Assembly: GCF_030272615.1 (NCBI RefSeq)
Contig: NC_081415.1
Location: forward strand, 189,040,270 to 189,104,269
Source of the DNA: Cryptomeria japonica
Lineage: Eukaryota > Streptophyta > Pinopsida > Cupressales > Cupressaceae
Reading direction: 5' to 3'
DNA: 64,000 nt
How positions within the stretch are numbered: position 1 is the stretch's first letter; the number at the start of each line of letters is the position of its first letter. The notes under the pieces were generated by a model. That model did no database searches and was not told the DNA's origin. It saw only the letters and a list, made by a program, of their open reading frames with translations. The position numbers were made by a program, and so were the translations under genes. Positions 58,294 through 64,000 of the stretch are shown here, one piece after another.

Positions 58294-59641
58294 TGTAGAC
58301 TAGGAAATTGAGATGCATCAAAACAAATAACAATTAGGACAATCACAAAACCTAAAACTACAATGAAAACAATCCTAATCTAATCAATGAAAACATGAAG
58401 ACAAGACATTCAAAATGAAATCAAAGCAAAACAAATGCAGATATCTCCTTCATGTGGCTCCATTTTTCTTCTTTCACCTTCCAATTTGATGTTGTTCTCA
58501 CCTACAAATTGCATTTGCAAGTGGAAAGCAAGTTGTTGATGAAATTTTTAGCATAAGGTTACTCAAAAATGTGATTCATTGATTGACAAAGGAACTCATC
58601 CAATTTATAGACAAATTGGAGAGAGGACAAGATTAGCATGAAGAGATTTGAAAGGAAATTCAAATCAAGAATGGCAAAAATATGACAAGTGTATGAAAAA
58701 TTGCTATGCAAGGTGTTATGACAAATTATGACAAATTATGACAAATTATGACAAATTGCTATGCAAGATGTTATGACAAAAATTTGAAATAGAAATAGAA
58801 ATTAGAAATTAGGAGAAATTAGAAAATTGAGGAAAAAGATAAAATAGAAATTAGATGAATTAATTAATAGGTTTTCATCCATTAATTAATTCATGAAAGA
58901 GACAAAGACTTAGGACTAAATAAATAAATTTATTTAACCCCCAAAGAAGGAGAAAAAGGAACAAATCATAAAACCCTAGAAATAAGAAGACAAAGAATTA
59001 GGTCAAGACAACAAGAAATTGATGTAGGTTCGATCATGATTCTGATTGACAAAGGACCAATGTTGATAAATGATTGAGATTGATTGACAAAAATCAATGA
59101 CAAATTGACCAAGATTGACAAGGAGATCAAATTGATAGGCGCCAATTGACGAGGAACAATGACTAATCAATCAAAATTGACATGATTGAAAAGGACAAGG
59201 ATCGATGATGAATCAATCGCAAAATGACAAGATTGACAAGGACAAAGATCAATAGCGAATCGATCGCAAAATGACAAGGTTGACAAGGACAAGGATCGAT
59301 GACGAATCGATCACAAAATGATAAGGCTGACAAGAGGACGAAATCGTAATTCTATCATCGATTAGGATTGACAATGTCCAAAATGATGATAAATGAGCAC
59401 GCACCATGATGCGACAGGATAAGATCGATCAAAATCATGACTAAAGATTGCTATCGACAAGACCTAATTCAAAAGCGAGAAAAATGAGGAATGCAGAAGA
59501 AGGACTCAATGCTCACAAATGATAAAGACCAAGTGCGCAACATAGAAGAAATGTTAATGCAATACAAGAACCCTAAAATAAGGCAATGTGCAAATGTTAA
59601 AGTATGACTCCACAAGCATTGACCATTTTTAGATGTCTACA
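58294..59641 (-). repeat. Tat element 5' LTR
   Basis: This 1348-bp LTR matches the copy at 36537-37830, including the 47-bp tandem units (59191-59331). It differs by a 20-odd base insertion near 58372 and extra ACAAATTATG units near 58725-58755. Confidence 0.93.
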
Positions 59642-59646
59642 CATTC

Positions 59647-60655
59647 AATTAAATAACATCTCATTTTATAAATATTTCATATCCTTCCCACATAAATAAA
59701 TAAATGTCCCCATTTATTTAATTATGGATTAAAAGCACATGAATTTTGATTTTATATTTAAAAATCAATTCTTAAAACTCTCCCAAACATCCCAAGTGGC
59801 ACATTGAGAGGTTGTCACTCCCCTTGCCATATTTCTCCACCCTCCATGACACATCCTCCTTCGTAACCTACCTTGTACTTCTCCCAAACTCCTAACCTCT
59901 TGGACAAATGTCCATTTCCTCATCCTTAAGGAATCAAATCCAATCTCAACCTGTGATTCCTCCATCCAATCTAGGCCATCCATCTCCAAACAAAAAATTT
60001 ATATAAAATAAATCTATCCTAGCCAAAAAAAAATCACCATATGAATGTAAGTACATGTTGTCTAATTGAGCATGTGAACATACCAAAATGATGCAAAATT
60101 ATGAAAAAATCAAGGGAATTCAAGGAATTGGTATATTTTTATTTTTTTAAAATTTATTTTAGTCTTAAGTAATTGATTTTATTTTGATTTTGGATTAGAA
60201 TATGTTTTTATGCTAATTTTGATCATCCAACTTCAAAATAAACTACAAACAAGCATTTTTTTATGAATAAAGAAAAGAGAAAGAAAATGATATTAAATTT
60301 TAATATTACAAATTTGCATAAACAATCTTTCCTAAAACCCATCTAACTTATGTGCCTTCTTCTCTCCTAATGAAAATTTATCTTGATTAATTTCATCTAA
60401 AGTAAATGCCTTCATTACCTCGTCATTTTGAGAATCCTTCACTGGCCTAGAGATATTTGTCAATGTTGTTTTGTAAGAAAAAAAAAATCATGGAAGAAAA
60501 AATATAATAATTTATTGAATAAATCCATACCTTCCTTTCGAATGGCCTCCATATCCTTCAAAATATTCCCCATGAGAACTTGACTAATTATAACCTTATT
60601 ATTTTTGCTTCTTATATTAGTAGAAATATGAAAACATTACCCCCTACCGCTCTCA
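59647..60655. other. AT-rich flank, no clear gene
   Basis: This continues the sequence into which the Tat element inserted. A short minus-strand stretch near 60330-60460 reads KAFTLDEINQDKFSLGEKKA and could be an exon remnant, but it has no supporting context. Confidence 0.4.
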
Positions 60656-60659
60656 CTAA

Positions 60660-60735
60660 ATCAGGTCTTGTATTCTCCTATTTTGATTAATACAAGGGTG
60701 TTGCCCCTCTGCAACTATTTACCTATAGAAAAAAT
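60660..60735 (+). mobile_element. LINE 3'-end fragment
   Basis: GATTAATACAAGGGTGTTGC followed by CCCT and, 20 bases on, an A-rich end (ATAGAAAAAATAAAAAATAT) repeats the arrangement at the LINE-1 3' end. It is probably a severely 5'-truncated copy. The left boundary is not resolved. Confidence 0.5.
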
Positions 60736-61599
60736 AAAAAATATGAAAACATTTTGTGTTACAATTCCTTTCCTTGACCCATTTTACTCTAATCTTCTAT
60801 TACAAGAAGATATCATCTATTCTATCTAGAATCTATTAAGATCTTCCATTAAAAAAGAACACTTGATAGTGTTAAGTTATTTTATTTATATTAAACAAAT
60901 TATTTAATTTATTGAAGAGTTACTTTTTAATAGATAAATTATAGTCATGTAAACCACTCCTTATACTCTTAAAAAAATTGAAAAATTAAATCATGTATTA
61001 GAACCATAAACAAGGGTTTGTAACAACAACCGAAATGACCTTATGAAGCAAAAAAATAACCATAGAGCTATCTAACAAAATTTAGAGCCGTAGCACTACT
61101 TATGAAATGTGAATGAAGATTCATGTTGTGGCTAGATAAATCTTTTTATTTTTCTTTCTTTTCTACAATCGTCCAAATTTTGTATTCCCATTATCTAGGA
61201 ACACAAATTTAGAAGTTGAGGTATTAATATTCCTATTCTCATGAAGTATTGAACAACCATATGATACTTCTGAAACATTTCTATATGCTATTTTAAACCT
61301 ATATTAGAAATAGCACCCTTTGTGTTTGAAGCATTATCACTCTCCACAATAGGAGAATGAGACCCATCAATAACTACAATTAGAGATGGAAAGCCATGGG
61401 TTAAAGCTTTTAATACTATGAATTTCAAGACACATTTACTTTTGAGAGGGAAGTTTTGTTCTATTTCTCATGAAATAGCATATTGTGTATGTAGGCCTAA
61501 ATTCCCCTAATTCCATAGAGTGGAGGTGGAGAGAAGCATCTTTCCACCACACTACTTGACTACTCACAACCTATAGATATATCGTTTATCATCTAGAAG
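60736..61599. other. AT-rich intergenic sequence
   Basis: Nothing recognisable apart from short A- and T-rich runs; no open frame with motifs. Confidence 0.45.
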
Positions 61600-61910
61600 A
61601 GTGGTGGTGATAAGGAGGTACATTGGGTGCAAGTGACCAATGGTTTGGAGGTCACTAGGTGAATGGGAGCACTAGAAGGACCTTTGGTTATGAGCTGGGT
61701 GAAAGACAAAAGGCATTTAGGGTAGGTTGGGAAGTTGATTTTGTTGTTATGATGATTGCATTTTAATCACTTATTTTTTGGCCCTAGGGGTTTTGGTTCT
61801 CACCTTTGGCTTTCTGTATCTAGGCATTTTTTTGGGCTTCTAGGAAGCTATCAAGTCTAGTCTTGTAAATTGGTGTGCCCCCTTCACCACTTTCATATAT
61901 CAAAAAAAAT
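61600..61910 (+). mobile_element. possible second LINE 3'-end fragment
   Basis: G-rich sequence (AGTGACCAATGGTTTGGAGG) leads into TTGGTGTGCCCCCTTCACC and then ATATATCAAAAAAAA at about 61895-61909. The final layout is like plant LINE 3' UTRs. No coding part is preserved and no TSD was found. Confidence 0.4.
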
Positions 61911-62088
61911 TAATGTAGAAATGTTTTATTTATTTAGAAATTATTTTGTTCTACCTTATTTAGCTATCAAACTTAAAACCAACGAATAAAATTGTGAAGG
62001 CTCTTTACGAATAAATCATTTGCTTGTTAATATTTAATAAGCACTTATTATAATGAAAAAACTAAACTTCAACTATGCTAATTATAGG

Positions 62089-63100
62089 TGTAGACACCTA
62101 AATTTGGTTAGTTAAATTAATCGAATTTAAATCCTTTTCTTCTAATTAATTATTTCCCTATCCCATCCCTCCTAATTAATTAATTCCCCAACCCATTTCC
62201 TCCTAATTAATTAACCTAGTTAATTAATCCCCTTTTTGCCATCCCATTTGATTAATTACCTTTAATTAATCAAATGTCCCTTTTCCCAAAACCCCCATGG
62301 ATTAATTAATTTAATTAATTAAAATAATTAATTAATTAGACTCAAATCCTACTTGAGCACATGGCTCGTACATTTTAACCACTTTCTTCCAAGCCTCCTT
62401 CCAATCCTATCCTAACCAACCCTATCCTTCCAACCCACTTCCCTAACATATTCAGCCCTCCAACTAACCTTATCCTATCCCTTCTAACCTCCCACACATG
62501 TGTGCACATTCTAACCAATTTTCCCCATTTTGAGGAAAATACCCTATTTTGGGTGGCCTTGCCCAAAATAGACTTGTGTCCCAAAGGACACATGTCTCTC
62601 CCTCCTTTTTTGGATGGCTTTGTCCAAAATGGGCATGTGTCCTCTTAGACAAATGTCATCCCTCTCTCTCCTAGTTGAGACACTTTTCCCTTTTTGGAGG
62701 ACAAGTGTCTCCTCTTCACCTCCCCTTCCCTTCCTCATCTCTCCTATTTAATCCCTCCTTTTTTATACCAGATTATCCACCTTTTCATATCCATATAGTC
62801 ACTCTGCCAAAATTATCTCTCACCATATCCATTATCATTTTCATCAAATCCATTATCATTTGCATCATCATCTTCATCAAATCGTGGACCAATATCGAAC
62901 ATCCGAAGACATCTTCAAGCATACATAAAAATCGAGGAACTATCAAATCTAAGTGAGATTTTGGTTTACATTTGCTATTTCATTTGAATTTTGTTTTCAT
63001 TTTATCGATCTAATCTTGAGGTGTATGATGTCTTGTGCTTGTTTAGTTAATTAGATTTATGTTTATCCCTTAGTTTAGTACGCACATTTTTCATCACACA
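62089..63100 (+). repeat. 5' LTR of a second Tat-like gypsy element (continues off the window)
   Basis: It starts TGTAGACACCTAAATTTGG, a start typical for Tat-type LTRs, and ends TTTTCATCACACA, followed by a primer site. It contains TTAATTAA-rich repeats (62140-62340) and repeated GGACACATGTCTCTCCCTCC/GTGTCCTC-type motifs (62520-62720). Only this LTR lies in the window, so its limits rest on terminal motifs and the primer site. Confidence 0.65.
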
Positions 63101-63103
63101 TTT

Positions 63104-63123
63104 TTTGGCACACCCAGTGGGAC
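63104..63123 (+). promoter_or_regulatory. primer-binding site of the second Tat-like element
   Basis: TTTGGCACACCCAGTGGGAC follows the LTR. This form (TTTGGC-C-CCC-GTGGGAC) is common after Tat and Athila-type LTRs. Confidence 0.7.
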
Positions 63124-63266
63124 CCACTTCATGGGTCATTCTAATGTTTTTTGTTGTTTAAGTGTGTTTATTGTAGATTTTGAGCACTTGTAAGCAAAAA
63201 AGAAAATCTACAAGTTGATTTTTGCCTAGGCGGAAGTCTATTTTCTCAATCCTATGATTTCATGAA

Positions 63267-63935
63267 ACACCGAGTTTGCACCCTAAAACAGCGGGTTCAC
63301 ACCCTGAAACCATGGGTTTGTGCCTTAAAACTATGGGTTCACTATTATCATTTTCATGTGACTGTGTGTTCACCATTATCATTTTCGTACAGAAGGTAAA
63401 ATTCTTGTTAAGTTTCATGTTTTTATAAATGATAATCAGCTTCTGTCTGTGAAATAGTGGGTTCACATTCTCGCACATGCGGGTTCACTATCTTGCACTA
63501 GCGGGTTCGCTATCTCACACCTGTGGGTTCACTATCTTGCACTAGTGGGTTCACTATCTTGCACCAGTGGGTTCACTATCTTGCACCAGTGGGTTCACTT
63601 AAACCAGCAGGTTCACTATCTTGCACCAGCAGGTTTTCTATCTTGCACAAGCCGGTTTGCTTAAACAAGTGTGTTCACTATCTTAAACCAATAGGTTTGC
63701 GCCACACAATAGCGGGATCATTAATTATCATTTACATGATTTTCCTAAATGTTATTTTTTATACTAATCAGCTAACTTGTGTGTTATCATTTTAGATAGA
63801 CAACGATAATGCGTTTTAGATAACCAGCAGGTTTGCGCCTTGAAACAGTGGGTTTGCACCCTGAAATAGTGGGTTCGCACCTTGAAACAATGGACTTGTG
63901 CCACATAGTAGTGGGATCGCTAATTATCATTTATA
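63267..63935. repeat. 22-bp minisatellite in the leader of the second Tat-like element
   Basis: Many degenerate units of TGGGTTCACTATCTTGCACC type with a 22-base period, densest at 63470-63700 and interspersed with copies of an ATTATCATTT-type sequence. Open frames here (for example 63523-63795) are repeat translations. Confidence 0.85.
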
Positions 63936-64000
63936 TGATTCTCTAGCATGTTATTTTAGTACTAATCAGCTAATTTGTGGGTTGTTGGATGGTTTTGCTA

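Larger units (their letters stand above)
36537..59641 (-). mobile_element. complete Tat-lineage Ty3/gypsy element with nested LARD
   Basis: A perfect TSD CATTC (36532-36536 and 59642-59646) and two LTRs with inverted ends TGTAGAC/GTCTACA bound this minus-strand element. Its own length is about 14.6 kb once the 8.54-kb insert at 47656-56193 is removed. Order: 5' LTR, primer site, long leader with repeats, Q-rich gag, protease, spacer, reverse transcriptase, two RNase H domains, integrase, 1.7-kb 3' non-coding region, 3' LTR. The second RNase H between the first one and integrase is the hallmark of the Tat lineage. Coding regions are broken; the integrase has lost its catalytic Glu. Confidence 0.95.

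Noticed and set aside
60330-60460. Minus-strand stretch resembling an exon (KAFTLDEINQDKF)
   Set aside because: Too short, no splice context confirmed and no neighbouring exon found.
1-64000. A multi-gene host or defence system
   Set aside because: Apart from the PPR gene all coding regions belong to known retroelement classes; novelty here lies in element structure, not in a new gene set.

Overview
The window is plant nuclear DNA, most likely from a gymnosperm (conifer-type) genome. The evidence is an AT-rich background, one intronless PPR-DYW gene, and dense nested retrotransposons: RNase H-bearing L1 LINEs, a chromovirus, a Tat-lineage Ty3/gypsy element with two RNase H domains, and copia LTRs with the T-rich 5' leader style of conifers. 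The lineage is an inference from style, not from a marker gene. There are no bacterial features, no CRISPR array and no tRNA gene.

Layout. 1-1962: the 3' end of a copia-type element and its LTR. 3799-13020: a full-length L1 LINE (LINE-1) with a 15-bp target-site duplication (TSD). It is broken by two solo LTRs, a copia type (4741-5983, TSD TGGGG) and an antisense gypsy type (6305-7890). 13047-13602: two TG/CA microsatellite blocks. 14450-14529: a cloverleaf of palindromes. 15265-17952 (-): the only intact host gene, an 895-residue PPR-DYW protein, predicted to be an organellar C-to-U RNA editing factor. 18807-18928: a MITE-like foldback. 19041-25513 (-): a second L1 (LINE-2). 25697-34593: a complete chromovirus (TSD CAAAA) inserted between two 5S-rRNA-derived repeat copies. 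36537-59641 (-): a complete Tat-lineage gypsy element (TSD CATTC, 14.6 kb without its insert). Its gag is split at 47656-56193 by a non-coding LARD-like element (TSD ATGGT). 60660-61910: short LINE 3' ends. 62089-64000: the 5' LTR, primer site and leader repeats of another Tat-like gypsy element, cut by the window edge.

How the parts relate. Apart from the PPR gene, every coding region is a decayed transposon gene. LINE-1 carries its damage almost entirely as nonsense codons (mostly TAG) without frameshifts, as expected from deamination of methylated CAG and TGG sites. The insertion order can be read from nesting: LINE-1 before its two LTRs, Tat before the LARD.

Most unusual item. The LARD-like element has an intact 5-bp TSD but two U5 ends. 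Its left end is a 332-bp inverted copy of the LTR 3' end, followed by a 130-bp direct copy, then the primer-binding site. The single complete LTR (4.28 kb) is at the right and holds a CpG-rich island. This looks like an aberrant reverse-transcription product that was still integrated.
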